From: Deltaproteobacteria bacterium
Lineage (GTDB): Bacteria; Desulfobacterota; Dissulfuribacteria; Dissulfuribacterales; QOAL01
Assembly (NCBI GenBank): GCA_026995935.1
Contig: JALWNK010000019.1
Coordinates: 1 to 64,000 of the forward strand
Length of the DNA: 64,000 nt
Reading direction: 5' to 3'
Under the pieces are notes generated by a model that worked only from the letters and a program-made list of their open reading frames with translations, made no database searches and was not told the DNA's origin. A program made the position numbers and the translations under genes. Of the stretch, positions 49,772 through 59,959 are shown piece after piece. How positions within the stretch are numbered: position 1 is the first letter of the stretch; each line of letters opens with the position of its first letter.

Positions 49772-50713
49772 TCAAAGATATTCCATCACGGCTGCAGTAA
49801 GAAGCGGCAGCATTATCTCGTGATGGCCTGTCAGGTTGTAGCCCTTGCCGCCTTCCAAGGTAGGTCTGTTTACCACGTTGGTCAAGGGGCGGTACTGCCT
49901 GATGAAGTCCAGGTTGACGGTTGTGATTCTCTCGACCTTGTAGCCAAGATTCCTTACGGCAGTAAGGGCCTTTAGGAAGACCTCGGGAAGGAGGACTGCT
50001 GAACCGATGTTGAAATATACACCATCTTGAAGCCCTGCCACAAGTGAGCAAAAAAGCCTGAAATCCGTATATGTTGCCTCACCTGTTCTGGCCCCGTGAG
50101 CGTGGGGATGGATGTGAATGATGTCCGTGCCAATGGCAACGTGCACGGTCACTGGAATTTCCCTGGCAGCCGCCTGGGCTAGCAGGCTGTACCTGTTATA
50201 GGGAAAGGAGGCCTTAAGGAGGCTTTCACCAACTGCCCTTCCAAGCCCGATGCCCTTTTTGCAGGCATAGTCTATGGCCCCGTTTAGAAACTCACCTGTC
50301 TCCCGTGCGGCACCAAACCTGCCAGAGCCAAGAACCGCAGCCACATCCTCTGACGTCTTTCCTGCCATTGCAAGCTCAGAGTCGTGTATGATTCCTGCTC
50401 CATTTAGGGCAAAGGCACTCACAAGGCCCCTGTCCATGAGGTCTATGAGAAGCGGGCCAAGGCCCACCTTTATGACATGTGCCCCCATGGAGAAGATCAC
50501 CTTCTTTCCCTCTCTTGCGGCCTTTGCCCACCTGGCAGCCACTTCCTTCAAATCCTTTGCCGCAAGCTGGGATGGAAGGCTGTCAAGGAAGTCACTGACC
50601 GTTAGTCCTGGCCTCATGGCCCTGCAAAGATCCTCCACCCCAACCTTGCTTGGCCTGTCATGGAGGCTGTACGTCTTAAGCCCCTTAAAGGAGATGGGTT
50701 CGGGATAACTCAT
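49772..50713 (-). CDS. Conserved hypothetical protein, possible deoxyhypusine-synthase-like superfamily
   Basis: VIFSMGAHVIKVGLGPLLIDLMDRG; HIHPHAHGARTGEATYTDFRLF; TGHHEIMLPLL. Confidence 0.6.
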   Translation of the reverse strand: MSYPEPISFKGLKTYSLHDRPSKVGVEDLCRAMRPGLTVSDFLDSLPSQLAAKDLKEVAARWAKAAREGKKVIFSMGAHVIKVGLGPLLIDLMDRGLVSAFALNGAGIIHDSELAMAGKTSEDVAAVLGSGRFGAARETGEFLNGAIDYACKKGIGLGRAVGESLLKASFPYNRYSLLAQAAAREIPVTVHVAIGTDIIHIHPHAHGARTGEATYTDFRLFCSLVAGLQDGVYFNIGSAVLLPEVFLKALTAVRNLGYKVERITTVNLDFIRQYRPLTNVVNRPTLEGGKGYNLTGHHEIMLPLLTAAVMEYL

Positions 50714-51279
50714 CCTTTAAAAAGTCTCCTTTCCACCAGGTCACAGATTACGTGAGCACAAAATATGTGCACCTCCTGAATCCTTGGCGTATCCTCAGAT
50801 GCAACCTGAAGGAGGTAATCGCACCTTTCAACCATTTCACCGCCATCTTTGCCTGTAAACCCCACAGTTACAAGGCCCTTTTCCCTTGCAGCCTCCAAGG
50901 CCCTAAGCACGTTGGCAGAAGAGCCACTGGTGGAGATTCCAACCAGTACGTCTCCGTCTCTTCCCAGGGCAAGTACCTGTTTGGAAAATACCTCGACAAA
51001 GGAGTAGTCATTAGCCACCGAGGTCAATATGGAAGAATCCGTTGTAAGGGCCACTGCGGGCAGGGGCGATCTTTCGAGCCTGAATCTGTTAACGAACTCG
51101 GCAGCTATGTGCTGACAGTCTGCAGCGCTTCCCCCATTCCCACACAGAAGCACCTTTCCACTGTCTTCAAGGCAAGAAGATATCCGGGAAGCCACCTTTT
51201 CCATAAATTCCCACTGGTCTGAAACCGTGGATTTAAGGGCATTAAGAGTCGCCTTTAGTGATGATGAAATTATATCCAT
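50710..51279 (-). CDS. gmhA: SIS-domain D-sedoheptulose-7-phosphate isomerase
   Basis: LLCGNGGSAADCQHIAAEFVNRF; VGISTSGSSANVLRALEAAR. Confidence 0.93.
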   Translation of the reverse strand: MDIISSSLKATLNALKSTVSDQWEFMEKVASRISSCLEDSGKVLLCGNGGSAADCQHIAAEFVNRFRLERSPLPAVALTTDSSILTSVANDYSFVEVFSKQVLALGRDGDVLVGISTSGSSANVLRALEAAREKGLVTVGFTGKDGGEMVERCDYLLQVASEDTPRIQEVHIFCAHVICDLVERRLFKG

Positions 51280-51402
51280 TGACCTTCTTTATTTCAGAAA
51301 ATGTATGTTTTTACGTTTCTGACAGTATACCGCCTGATTTTGTGAATCCCTACACCGGTAAAAAAATAAAAGGGTCTTTCCTTGTCAACTGAAAGTGGCA
51401 GT

Positions 51403-51424
51403 TGTTTCCCACAGGTGGGAAACA
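51403..51424. repeat. 22-bp near-perfect palindrome upstream of fliK
   Basis: TGTTTCCCAC-AG-GTGGGAAACA. Confidence 0.85.
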
Positions 51425-51458
51425 TTTTCCATTTAATTCATTTATAGAAATCAACTAA

Positions 51459-53342
51459 ATGAGTCCAAGTGGCCCAAAAACTGCCCGTGGAAGGCCTGTT
51501 AAGCCTTTTACCCTCCAGGGAACGACACTTGCAATGTTGTCCCTGAATGAAAAGGAAAATAGACAAAATGCAATACAGGAGAAACCAATGACAGCAGCTG
51601 CCATTCCAAACATCTTTCCAGGAAGCCCTCCGGTTGGGGGCGAAAAGGTGACACTGTCTGCAGTTCCTGCAGAACCATCCGGTTTTGAAAAGTACCTGAA
51701 CAGTGCCGAAACGGCCGCATCCAGCCCGATGGGCGCCATGGATGACACAGGGACAGCGCCTCAGGGTCTGCAGGATCTCTTTAACCTATTAAATCTTTTA
51801 TGGGGTAACGCAACAGACGATATCCAAGAAGACGCATCCATCCATACCAACATGGACACGGAGAACAATGCCTTTGGAACCCAGGATCATGCATCTGGAT
51901 ACCAGTTAAGCGGCTTTGTTTCCGAGCTGCAGCTGATCCTTTCCATGTTTGAAAAGATTGCTGCATCTTTGGATTCAGTTGAAAACGCTGTTTCAGACAC
52001 TCCTGGGCCTGTCTTGCCAAACGAGGCACCAGGATTGCAGTTTAATGGAAATGAGGCCAACACAACCAGACAAGACATGGCACAGGCTGCCGCCACACTG
52101 CCAGCTGCTCCTAAAGTAGTGGCCCCTGGCATTGACACGCCGATAATTGGCGCTAAAGAGACAAAACCTGACAGAGCCAGCGATTTTAAGACGACAAATG
52201 ACATGCCAACGCCTTCATACCCCGGCGACATCCAGTACCAGGCTAAAACCGAGCCCGAAAATGCCACTTTGGCCCAAAACGTAGATGCTGTTGATACAGA
52301 AATGCCTTCCGATATGCCCAAGACCATGAACGGCAATTTTCAGGCCAATTCTCCCTCAGGGCCGAACCAGCAGTCAGGAAACGTAAACAGGCACCACTCT
52401 CACCTTGATCTGCACCTTCTTACCTTTTCCTATTCAAGGTCAGGAGGCATGGATGTAACGGATTTGACCTATTCTGGAGACCTTGGCGACGAATCTGATC
52501 TTCAAAAGATACTTTCTGGCGACAGTACCCAGATTGAGGCCTCAATGGTGAACTTTTCTGATGGAGACAGAAGCAACCATTCTGGGATTCAAATGGGCAG
52601 GGTATCCATAAATGAAAAGGACGGAACAAATATCAGCCTGAAAAAAATGCACGTCTCTTCGGCCTTTTTTAACAATCAAAAAGATGTGGCAACAGGTGCA
52701 ACCCAGAACAGTCAAGCCGCACCCGTTGAAAACGACCACGGCGATATTCTCACCATAGACTTTAACAGCCAAAAAAATGGCGACCTAAAGGACCACAGCA
52801 AAGAGACGCTGTTGGGGAGCAGTAAAGGGCAAGACACGAATATCCAGGACGGTTCGGTCCTTGGAAACAACTTGAATATCCCCCAGTCAAAGGGTGATAC
52901 GCCCACACAAACGCGCCTGGACGATCTGGTTACTGCCCAGATAAGGGACGGAATCAGCCAGGCCCTCAAGATGAACAAAAACAGGGCAATACTCCATTTA
53001 AATCCGCCAGAGCTTGGCAGCGTGAAAGTCAGCATCACTGTATCCCACAACAACCACGTACAGGCAAGCTTTGTGGCAGACCATCCAGAGACCAGACATA
53101 TCCTAGAGGCAAACATGCAGCATCTCAAGGACAGCCTGGCCCAAAACGGCTTTTCAACGGCACAGGTGAACGTGGACGTTGGAGGAGGATTTGCCAACGG
53201 ACATGGCGCCCAGCATGAAAAACTCACACCTTTTGGCCTTCCAAGCATGTGGCTCAAAAACAGTCCACAGGAAACCACAGAAGAGCCGAAAACTGGCCAG
53301 CCGTACAAGATCGGCCCATACGGGATGCACGTGATTGCATAG
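51459..53342 (+). CDS. fliK: Flagellar hook-length control protein FliK-like (start uncertain; ATG 51588 has a better SD)
   Basis: C-terminal RAILHLNPPELGSVKVSITVSHNNHVQASFVADHPETRHILEANMQHLKDSLAQNGF; next to flgD/flgE. Confidence 0.88.
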   Translation: MSPSGPKTARGRPVKPFTLQGTTLAMLSLNEKENRQNAIQEKPMTAAAIPNIFPGSPPVGGEKVTLSAVPAEPSGFEKYLNSAETAASSPMGAMDDTGTAPQGLQDLFNLLNLLWGNATDDIQEDASIHTNMDTENNAFGTQDHASGYQLSGFVSELQLILSMFEKIAASLDSVENAVSDTPGPVLPNEAPGLQFNGNEANTTRQDMAQAAATLPAAPKVVAPGIDTPIIGAKETKPDRASDFKTTNDMPTPSYPGDIQYQAKTEPENATLAQNVDAVDTEMPSDMPKTMNGNFQANSPSGPNQQSGNVNRHHSHLDLHLLTFSYSRSGGMDVTDLTYSGDLGDESDLQKILSGDSTQIEASMVNFSDGDRSNHSGIQMGRVSINEKDGTNISLKKMHVSSAFFNNQKDVATGATQNSQAAPVENDHGDILTIDFNSQKNGDLKDHSKETLLGSSKGQDTNIQDGSVLGNNLNIPQSKGDTPTQTRLDDLVTAQIRDGISQALKMNKNRAILHLNPPELGSVKVSITVSHNNHVQASFVADHPETRHILEANMQHLKDSLAQNGFSTAQVNVDVGGGFANGHGAQHEKLTPFGLPSMWLKNSPQETTEEPKTGQPYKIGPYGMHVIA

Positions 53343-53351
53343 GAGCGGGCA

Positions 53352-54050
53352 ATGACAACAACAGCAATGATAAACAACACCAGGGCCAATACAACCAGCG
53401 GCCTGGAAGACATTGAATACAAAACAAGAGAAGAACACGCCACTCTGAATCGTGACGACTTCATGAAGCTTTTTGTAACTCAGCTCCAGTACCAGGACCC
53501 AATGAACCCAATGGAAAGTGCGGAGATGGCATCCCAGGTGGCACAGTTCAACATGGTTGATCTCATGTACAAGAACAACACGGCCCTTCAAAACATGGCA
53601 AAGGCCGAACAGACAGCCACTTCGGTGACGGCCATAGGCCTTCTTGGCCATAAAGTAGAGTACCAGGGAAGCAAGGTATTTGTCTCAGAAGACGGGGTTC
53701 AGCCATTTCATATCACCAATGAACAGGACATCCAGGCCACAAGATGCAAGGTCTCCATCTATTCCCCAAAGGGTGCCCTGGTTCAAAAACTGGATATGGG
53801 ACCCATTGATCCTGGGCAGGACGTTAGCCTTGACTGGGACGGAAAGGACGCAAGCGGAAACAACATGCCCCCTGGTGCCTACAGCGTAGTAATTGAGGCA
53901 GAAGACGCCAGCGGCAATGAAATCGAACTCAAGACCCGGACAATGGGAATGGTCTCTGGGATAGAAACAGGAGAAAACGGATTGCCCAGGATAAAAATAC
54001 TTGGCGACAGGTCCATTGATTTTAAAGACATAACAAAGGTTGAATCATAA
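53352..54050 (+). CDS. flgD: Flagellar hook assembly protein FlgD
   Basis: DDFMKLFVTQLQYQDPMNPMESAEMASQVAQFN. Confidence 0.95.
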   Translation: MTTTAMINNTRANTTSGLEDIEYKTREEHATLNRDDFMKLFVTQLQYQDPMNPMESAEMASQVAQFNMVDLMYKNNTALQNMAKAEQTATSVTAIGLLGHKVEYQGSKVFVSEDGVQPFHITNEQDIQATRCKVSIYSPKGALVQKLDMGPIDPGQDVSLDWDGKDASGNNMPPGAYSVVIEAEDASGNEIELKTRTMGMVSGIETGENGLPRIKILGDRSIDFKDITKVES

Positions 54051-54083
54051 ACACAAAAGTTTCAGATACAGGAGGTCAGCAAA

Positions 54084-55601
54084 ATGGCACTTACAAGTTC
54101 CCTATATTCAGGCGTTAGCGGCCTGGTAAACATGGGTAACGCCATGCAGGTCATAGGAGACAACATCTCAAACGTGAATACCACTGGCTTTAAGGCAGCA
54201 CGGGCCACATTCCAGGACATCATGGCCCAGTCCATTAATACAGCAAGAGGAGGCTCCCAGGTGGGAAGGGGCTCGGCAATGTCCGATGTTGCCCCCCAGT
54301 TCATCCAGGGCTCCTTTGAATCCACAGCCTCTCCGACTGACCTTGCCATTGCGGGAAACGGCTTTTTCATGGTTTCAAATCCAAAAATAGAAAACAGCAT
54401 TTACTACACAAGGGCAGGCCAGTTCCATGTAGACAAGAACGGTTACATGGTGAATCCAGCAGGCTTAAGGGTCCAGGGCTGGGACATGGAAGAGCAGCCG
54501 GACGGGACATTTGAAATCGTTGGGTCCATAAAAGACATAGAGATACAAAACACCTCACCCCCAGTTGCAACGAGTCTTGCCACCATAGCCGTTAACCTGG
54601 ATGACGGGGCCAAGCCTGTGGACAGCAACAATCAACTGTACCAGACATGGGATGGTAGCACAGGAGACCCAAATGGAGGCCTAAAACAGAATATTAACTA
54701 TGAATACAAGACCACATTTAAGGTCTATGACAGTCTCGGTAATACCCACGAGCTAACTGTATATTTCGACAAGGAACTGGATGATCCAAATGTACAGGGT
54801 GATGAGCGCACCTGGGAATTCCTTGTGGCCATGAATCCGGAAGAGGACAAATCCCAAAATGCAGGAACTGCCGCTGCCGGAAGACTGATGAGGGGACACA
54901 TCCAGTTTACCCCTGACGGACAGATAGAAAGAATATTTGACATTTACCGCTACAATAACAACACTGAAGAAGGCCCCCTGGAGACAAACACCAACACGAA
55001 CCAGGCCTTTGGGGACCACAACTATCCGCAGATCATTGCCTTTTTCCAGGCACCTTCCGGGCAGACAGACCCCACAACTGGTCTGGACACCACAGCCCAA
55101 AGGATCGAGTTCAGTTTTGGTGCCCATGCCCAGATAGACTCCGGCACCAACTCGGTAATCAGCTGGGCCCCGGAAACCATTACAACCACCCAGTACGCAA
55201 ACCGCTCAAGCACCCTCTTCTACGACCAGAACGGTTTTGGCGCAGGCTTTCTAGAAAGCCTGAGTGTTGATGCAGAAGGCGTGATATCCGGTTCATATTC
55301 GAACGGAAGGATCATTGCCCTTGGGCAGCTAGCCCTGGCTAGATTCTACAGCCCCTCTGATCTTTCAAAGGAAGGTGGAAACCTTTGGAGAGAGACTACC
55401 GCATCTGGTACTGCAATCACTGGACCGCCAAGAACAAACGGCCTTGGCTCAATTGCGGCAAATGCACTTGAGCAGTCGACAGTGGACATGGGAACCGAAT
55501 TCGTAAAACTCATAACCACCCAGAGGGCATTCCAGGCAAACTCCAGGGTAATTACCACTACAGACGACATGCTGAATGAGTTGCTTAATATGAAACGATA
55601 A
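54084..55601 (+). CDS. flgE: Flagellar hook protein FlgE
   Basis: SSLYSGVSGLVNMGNAMQVIGDNISNVNTTGFKAARATFQDIM; C-terminal EFVKLITTQRAFQANSRVITTTDDMLNELLNM. Confidence 0.96.
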   Translation: MALTSSLYSGVSGLVNMGNAMQVIGDNISNVNTTGFKAARATFQDIMAQSINTARGGSQVGRGSAMSDVAPQFIQGSFESTASPTDLAIAGNGFFMVSNPKIENSIYYTRAGQFHVDKNGYMVNPAGLRVQGWDMEEQPDGTFEIVGSIKDIEIQNTSPPVATSLATIAVNLDDGAKPVDSNNQLYQTWDGSTGDPNGGLKQNINYEYKTTFKVYDSLGNTHELTVYFDKELDDPNVQGDERTWEFLVAMNPEEDKSQNAGTAAAGRLMRGHIQFTPDGQIERIFDIYRYNNNTEEGPLETNTNTNQAFGDHNYPQIIAFFQAPSGQTDPTTGLDTTAQRIEFSFGAHAQIDSGTNSVISWAPETITTTQYANRSSTLFYDQNGFGAGFLESLSVDAEGVISGSYSNGRIIALGQLALARFYSPSDLSKEGGNLWRETTASGTAITGPPRTNGLGSIAANALEQSTVDMGTEFVKLITTQRAFQANSRVITTTDDMLNELLNMKR

Positions 55602-55622
55602 TTTACATCATAAAAAAACCTA

Positions 55623-55648
55623 AAAGGCCGCCAAATTGGCGGCCTTTT
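55623..55648 (+). terminator. Rho-independent terminator downstream of flgE
   Basis: AAAAGGCCGCCAAATTGGCGGCCTTTT. Confidence 0.9.
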
Positions 55649-55696
55649 CACTTAAAATAAGACTTTACCTGAACTCTATCTGCCACTTACCTTCCC

Positions 55697-56074
55697 TTAC
55701 TTCTCCATCACCACAACGGCTGCTGCAACATCCCTTTCATGAGTAAGGCTTACGTGTACACTTGAACTTCCTAGCTCTTCCATCAACTGTTGTACCTTGT
55801 TGGAAAACCTTAAAACAGGTGCACCAGTATCAAGCCTTTCGATCCAGATGTCTTTCAGGGTTATTCCACCTGAAAAACCAGTTCCAAGTGCCTTTACAAA
55901 GGCCTCTTTGGCGGCAAAACGTGCGGCAAAGCAGGGATAGGGGTTTTGCTTTTTTTTGCACCAGGAAATCTCCCCAGGACAAAAGACCCTTTGCAAAAAG
56001 GCCTCTCCAAAGCGATCAAAGGCCCTTTCCATGCGCTCTATTTGCACAAGATCTATGCCTACACCAATAATCAC
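55697..56074 (-). CDS. acpS: Holo-[acyl-carrier-protein] synthase
   Basis: IIGVGIDLVQIERMERA; FAARFAAKEAFVKALGTG; VHVSLTHERDVAAAVVV. Confidence 0.95.
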   Translation of the reverse strand: MIIGVGIDLVQIERMERAFDRFGEAFLQRVFCPGEISWCKKKQNPYPCFAARFAAKEAFVKALGTGFSGGITLKDIWIERLDTGAPVLRFSNKVQQLMEELGSSSVHVSLTHERDVAAAVVVMEK

Positions 56075-56085
56075 TAAAAAGAACC

Positions 56086-57222
56086 TTAACCCTTTACAAG
56101 GGCAAGCATATCCTTCACCGCCCTTTCAATCCCCACAAAGACAGATCTTGAAATAACGGAGTGACCTATGCTGAATTCCACTATTTCACTGACTGCAGCA
56201 AGCCTTCCTGTGTTCTGGTAGTTGAGCCCATGACCTGCATGCACCCTGAGGCCAATATCAGCAGCGAATCCTGCCATCTCCACTATTGTATCGAATTCCT
56301 TCTCCTGTGCCTCCTCACTTTCCGCATCGGCGTAACGGCCTGTATGTATCTCTATGCATTCTGCACCTGTCCTCCTGGCGGCCTCGATCTGATCCCTTTC
56401 AGGGTCAATGAAGATGCTCACCGGAATGCCTGCATCGTGAAGCCTTTTTACGGCATCCGTAATGGATTTTTCAAGCCCCAACACGTCCAGGCCGCCCTCT
56501 GTGGTAAGCTCCTGCCTCTTTTCAGGAACAAGGGTCACGATATCTGGTTTGATGTCTTCAGCAATTCCAAGCATCTCTTCAGTTGCAGCCATCTCAAGGG
56601 TAAGACGCGTCTGAACGATCTGGCGGAGCAGACGCACGTCCCTGTCCTGAATGTGGCGCCTGTCTTCCCTTAGATGCACCACGATCCCGTCCGCACCTGC
56701 AAGCTCCACCATGCCTGCGGCTACAACCGGGTCAGGTTCCACCCCGCCCCTTGCCTGCCGAATGGTTGCAACATGATCAACATTTATACAAAGATCTGCC
56801 ATTAGATTCCTCCTGAAAAGGTTCCTCTTTAGCTCAAATTCCTTTTTGGCCATGCGCTTTTCTTCATGAGGGCCAAGCTCATGATCATACCCCAAAAGAT
56901 GGACAAAGCCGTGGATCAAAAGCTCTAGGGTCCGGTTTTGAACAGTGGTAAGCCCCTCCTGGGCCTCTTCCCTTGCCCTTTCAACAGATATGACAATGTC
57001 TCCAATAATGCCAGGCTCCTGCGCCGGAAAAGAGATGACATTAGTAGCCCAGGGCCTTTTAAACCATCTTTCATTTATTTCCTTTATGCCGGTATTGTCC
57101 GTAAGGACAACGGTGAGTTCTTCATGGGAAAGCAACTGGCTCCTAAGCAGCCAGTCTGCACTTCTTTTTATGCGTTGTATTGAAACAGGGCTTTGGGATT
57201 TAACGAGTACGGTCGCAGGCAT
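56086..57222 (-). CDS. ybeY-pdxJ: YbeY endoribonuclease in-frame with pyridoxine 5'-phosphate synthase PdxJ (read-through fusion with internal PdxJ start at 56802)
   Basis: YbeY motif [21 protein letters not shown]; Pdx[21 protein letters not shown].. and [18 protein letters not shown] 7-12 nt before the internal ATG. Confidence 0.92.
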   Translation of the reverse strand: MPATVLVKSQSPVSIQRIKRSADWLLRSQLLSHEELTVVLTDNTGIKEINERWFKRPWATNVISFPAQEPGIIGDIVISVERAREEAQEGLTTVQNRTLELLIHGFVHLLGYDHELGPHEEKRMAKKEFELKRNLFRRNLMADLCINVDHVATIRQARGGVEPDPVVAAGMVELAGADGIVVHLREDRRHIQDRDVRLLRQIVQTRLTLEMAATEEMLGIAEDIKPDIVTLVPEKRQELTTEGGLDVLGLEKSITDAVKRLHDAGIPVSIFIDPERDQIEAARRTGAECIEIHTGRYADAESEEAQEKEFDTIVEMAGFAADIGLRVHAGHGLNYQNTGRLAAVSEIVEFSIGHSVISRSVFVGIERAVKDMLALVKG

Positions 57223-57225
57223 GGC

Positions 57226-58212
57226 TTAGGTGGCCCTTTTTCGTCTCTTTTCTTCCTCTTCCTCGTATGCCTGGATAATCCGTTTTACTAGGGGGTGTCT
57301 TACCACATCCTTTTTTGAAAAGGTGCAAAATGCGATTCCCTTGATATCCTTCAAAAGCCTTTTGGCCTCAACAAGCCCTGACTCGCTCCTGTCATCAAGG
57401 TCTATTTGGGTAATGTCACCGGTAATCACGGCCTTTGAGCCAAACCCTATCCTGGTAAGAAACATCTTCATCTGGCTCGATGTGGTATTCTGGGCCTCAT
57501 CAAGGATAATGAAGGCATCATTCAGCGTCCTTCCCCTCATGAAGGCAAGGGGTGCCACCTCGATTATGCCCCTTTCAAGAAGTCTTGCCACCCTGTCAAA
57601 GGGAAGCATGTCGTAAAGGGCGTCATAAAGGGGCCGCAGATAGGGGTTTACCTTCTCCTCAAGATCCCCTGGCAGGAATCCGAGCCTTTCCCCTGCCTCA
57701 ACCGCTGGCCTAACCATGATTATCCGCGCTATGTCGTCGTTTAGAAGGAATGATATGGCCATTGCCATGGCAAGATAAGTCTTACCGGTGCCTGCCGGGC
57801 CTATTCCAAAAACAATATCGTTTTTCCTGATGGATTCCACATAATACTTCTGGGCAAGACTCTTGGGGGATATCTTTTTTCTGCCTGATTTTATGGTGAG
57901 ATTATCAAGAAATACGTCGGCTATCCGTGCGTTTGGGTCCTCGCTGAGTATTCCAATTGCAAACTCAACGTCCTTTGACTCCAGAGGGTATCCCTGCTTC
58001 ACCAGGCTGTATAGCTGGGTGCATGCACTTTGGGCAAGATCGATACCAGCAGCGTCCCCGGTGATGGTGAGCTGGTTTCCCTTTGTCTGGATGTCCACCC
58101 CCAGTGCATCTTCAATGAGTTTCAGATTACGGCCATGTTCACCATAAAGGTCGATGATTACGGTATTGTCTTCAAAATCAAGGTTCCTGGTGATCATATG
58201 CTTACGAAACAT
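57226..58212 (-). CDS. PhoH family ATPase
   Basis: FGIGPAGTGKTYLAMAMAI; RGRTLNDAFIILDEAQNTT; TGDITQIDL. Confidence 0.96.
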   Translation of the reverse strand: MFRKHMITRNLDFEDNTVIIDLYGEHGRNLKLIEDALGVDIQTKGNQLTITGDAAGIDLAQSACTQLYSLVKQGYPLESKDVEFAIGILSEDPNARIADVFLDNLTIKSGRKKISPKSLAQKYYVESIRKNDIVFGIGPAGTGKTYLAMAMAISFLLNDDIARIIMVRPAVEAGERLGFLPGDLEEKVNPYLRPLYDALYDMLPFDRVARLLERGIIEVAPLAFMRGRTLNDAFIILDEAQNTTSSQMKMFLTRIGFGSKAVITGDITQIDLDDRSESGLVEAKRLLKDIKGIAFCTFSKKDVVRHPLVKRIIQAYEEEEEKRRKRAT

Positions 58213-59953
58213 CTCCTAAGGTTCTATCGTACAGTTTTCCTACCCCATACTCTTTCCTCCTTAGAAATTTCTCCCACGGCGGCCCGATTATCTGCATCTC
58301 TGGATGCTCCTTCTGGACCTCCCTGGCTATCTGCATCTCCTTTGTGCAACCTGTGCTGTAGGTGGCGTCCTTGCCCACCCACTCAGGTGGAACCTTCTCA
58401 CCCATAAGCTCAAAGGCCTTTTCAATGTCTTCATAGGTCTGAAAACGCCAGATGTCAATGAGACCGCTTCTCTGGACTATCTCCCACATGTACATAAGAT
58501 CATCTGCATCCATTCCAGGCTCAAAATGTTCAGCAGGGTTGATTATCACCACATCCTTGTGCTTTTTACGCAGATAGTTCACAAATACCTTAAGAATCTT
58601 CTTGGCCATTTCAAGCTGCCCAGGGATGCTGCCCACTATGGCACTATAGAACATTACGGTCTTGCCCCTCCTCTTTTCCATCTTCAAGTGGTAAATGAGT
58701 GCCTCGGCCTTGGCCCTTAGGTCTGCCTCTGAAAAGCGCACCGCCTTAGGATGCTTAGGTTTGAATATTATGTCCAGATGGTCCGTTACATCCAGGTTTC
58801 GCAACAACATGTTTCTGGTATATCTGAAACTGGAATGGGCAATACACCACGCATCCTTTGGCGAACGTATAAAGACCTCGTCTGCCTCCTTGAAGGCCCT
58901 GGCAAATGTTACAGAGGTAAGGAGGGGATTGAACCTTTCCTGGGTACCGTCATCTATTACGAATATGGTCTTATCACTTTTCAATTTATCCAAGAGATCG
59001 TTCTTTGATATCTGACGATCTGTAATGATCTCTGAAATCTTGAAACGGTCCGTGAGGTAAGGATCTTCCATGACATCTGCCATGGTTATCTCATCAAAGT
59101 AAAAGGAGTGTTTCACCGAGATAATTACCTTTACGCCGAAGCGCACCAATATCTTGATAACCTCAAGGTCCAGCAAGACAGAGCCTGCCAGTGGACTTTT
59201 CCACAGTATGTAGTGCCATTCCTGATCACTCTGCCAGCTTCTTAGAGTCTCTTCCAGATGCTTCCAGCCTTCCCCTGCGACTTCTGTGGACATTAATTCC
59301 ATAAGCCTTTCTTTGGTAAGTTCTTCACTGGCCATTACCTTTTCCATGTTAAAGGCCAGGCTGAAAAGCCTCTTTAATTTCAAAAAACTTATGCGCAACC
59401 CTATTTCATCTAGGGGGGAATCTGTTTCAAGGGTCAGTCCCTCCCTATCGTTTATGGCCTCCTGGTAGGCCTTGGAATTCAGAAGCCTGCTAACCTTCTG
59501 ATTCATCTCCTCCTTTTTTCTTGCAAGGGGCCTGTCTATCTCACTGACCCTGACGAATATATGAAGAAGGCGTTTTTCTACCCTGGAAGGAAGCACCACA
59601 AGAGAGGCGGTATCATGCCTGAATTTTATATGCAGAAGGTGCAGCAGGAACTCGCGCTTGTAGTCGTCTTCAATTATGGAAGTAACGAGGGGTTTTATTT
59701 TTTCCCACACCTTGACATAGTTCATTATGAGCCAGTCACTGTCGGTCTTGTTTATTATGGCGTTAAAGGTACGGTCTGAGCATGGATAGTAGAGCTGGCC
59801 AGGCTCTGTGTAGACCATGAACCGGAGCTGTTCCAGGGATGCCACCTCATGGGGAAAGGCCTCATAGGCAATGTGATTCTCAGTAAAGAAGTTGGCCAGC
59901 CAGGCCTCTTTCTCGGGATTTTTGTCAGTTCTTTCCTTTTTATCCGGATTCAT
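58202..59953 (-). CDS. Large conserved hypothetical protein (possible DUF89/ARMT1-like region)
   Basis: Single 583-aa ORF overlapping phoH start; KTIFVIDDGTQERFNPLLTSVTF; KVIISVKHSFYFDEITMADV. Confidence 0.6.
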   Translation of the reverse strand: MNPDKKERTDKNPEKEAWLANFFTENHIAYEAFPHEVASLEQLRFMVYTEPGQLYYPCSDRTFNAIINKTDSDWLIMNYVKVWEKIKPLVTSIIEDDYKREFLLHLLHIKFRHDTASLVVLPSRVEKRLLHIFVRVSEIDRPLARKKEEMNQKVSRLLNSKAYQEAINDREGLTLETDSPLDEIGLRISFLKLKRLFSLAFNMEKVMASEELTKERLMELMSTEVAGEGWKHLEETLRSWQSDQEWHYILWKSPLAGSVLLDLEVIKILVRFGVKVIISVKHSFYFDEITMADVMEDPYLTDRFKISEIITDRQISKNDLLDKLKSDKTIFVIDDGTQERFNPLLTSVTFARAFKEADEVFIRSPKDAWCIAHSSFRYTRNMLLRNLDVTDHLDIIFKPKHPKAVRFSEADLRAKAEALIYHLKMEKRRGKTVMFYSAIVGSIPGQLEMAKKILKVFVNYLRKKHKDVVIINPAEHFEPGMDADDLMYMWEIVQRSGLIDIWRFQTYEDIEKAFELMGEKVPPEWVGKDATYSTGCTKEMQIAREVQKEHPEMQIIGPPWEKFLRRKEYGVGKLYDRTLGDVS

Positions 59954-59959
59954 GCAGGA

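Noticed and set aside
51391-51411. Sigma-54 promoter upstream of fliK (GTGGCAGTTGTTTCCC)
   Set aside because: The -24-like TGGCA is present, but the -12 GC is replaced by CC.
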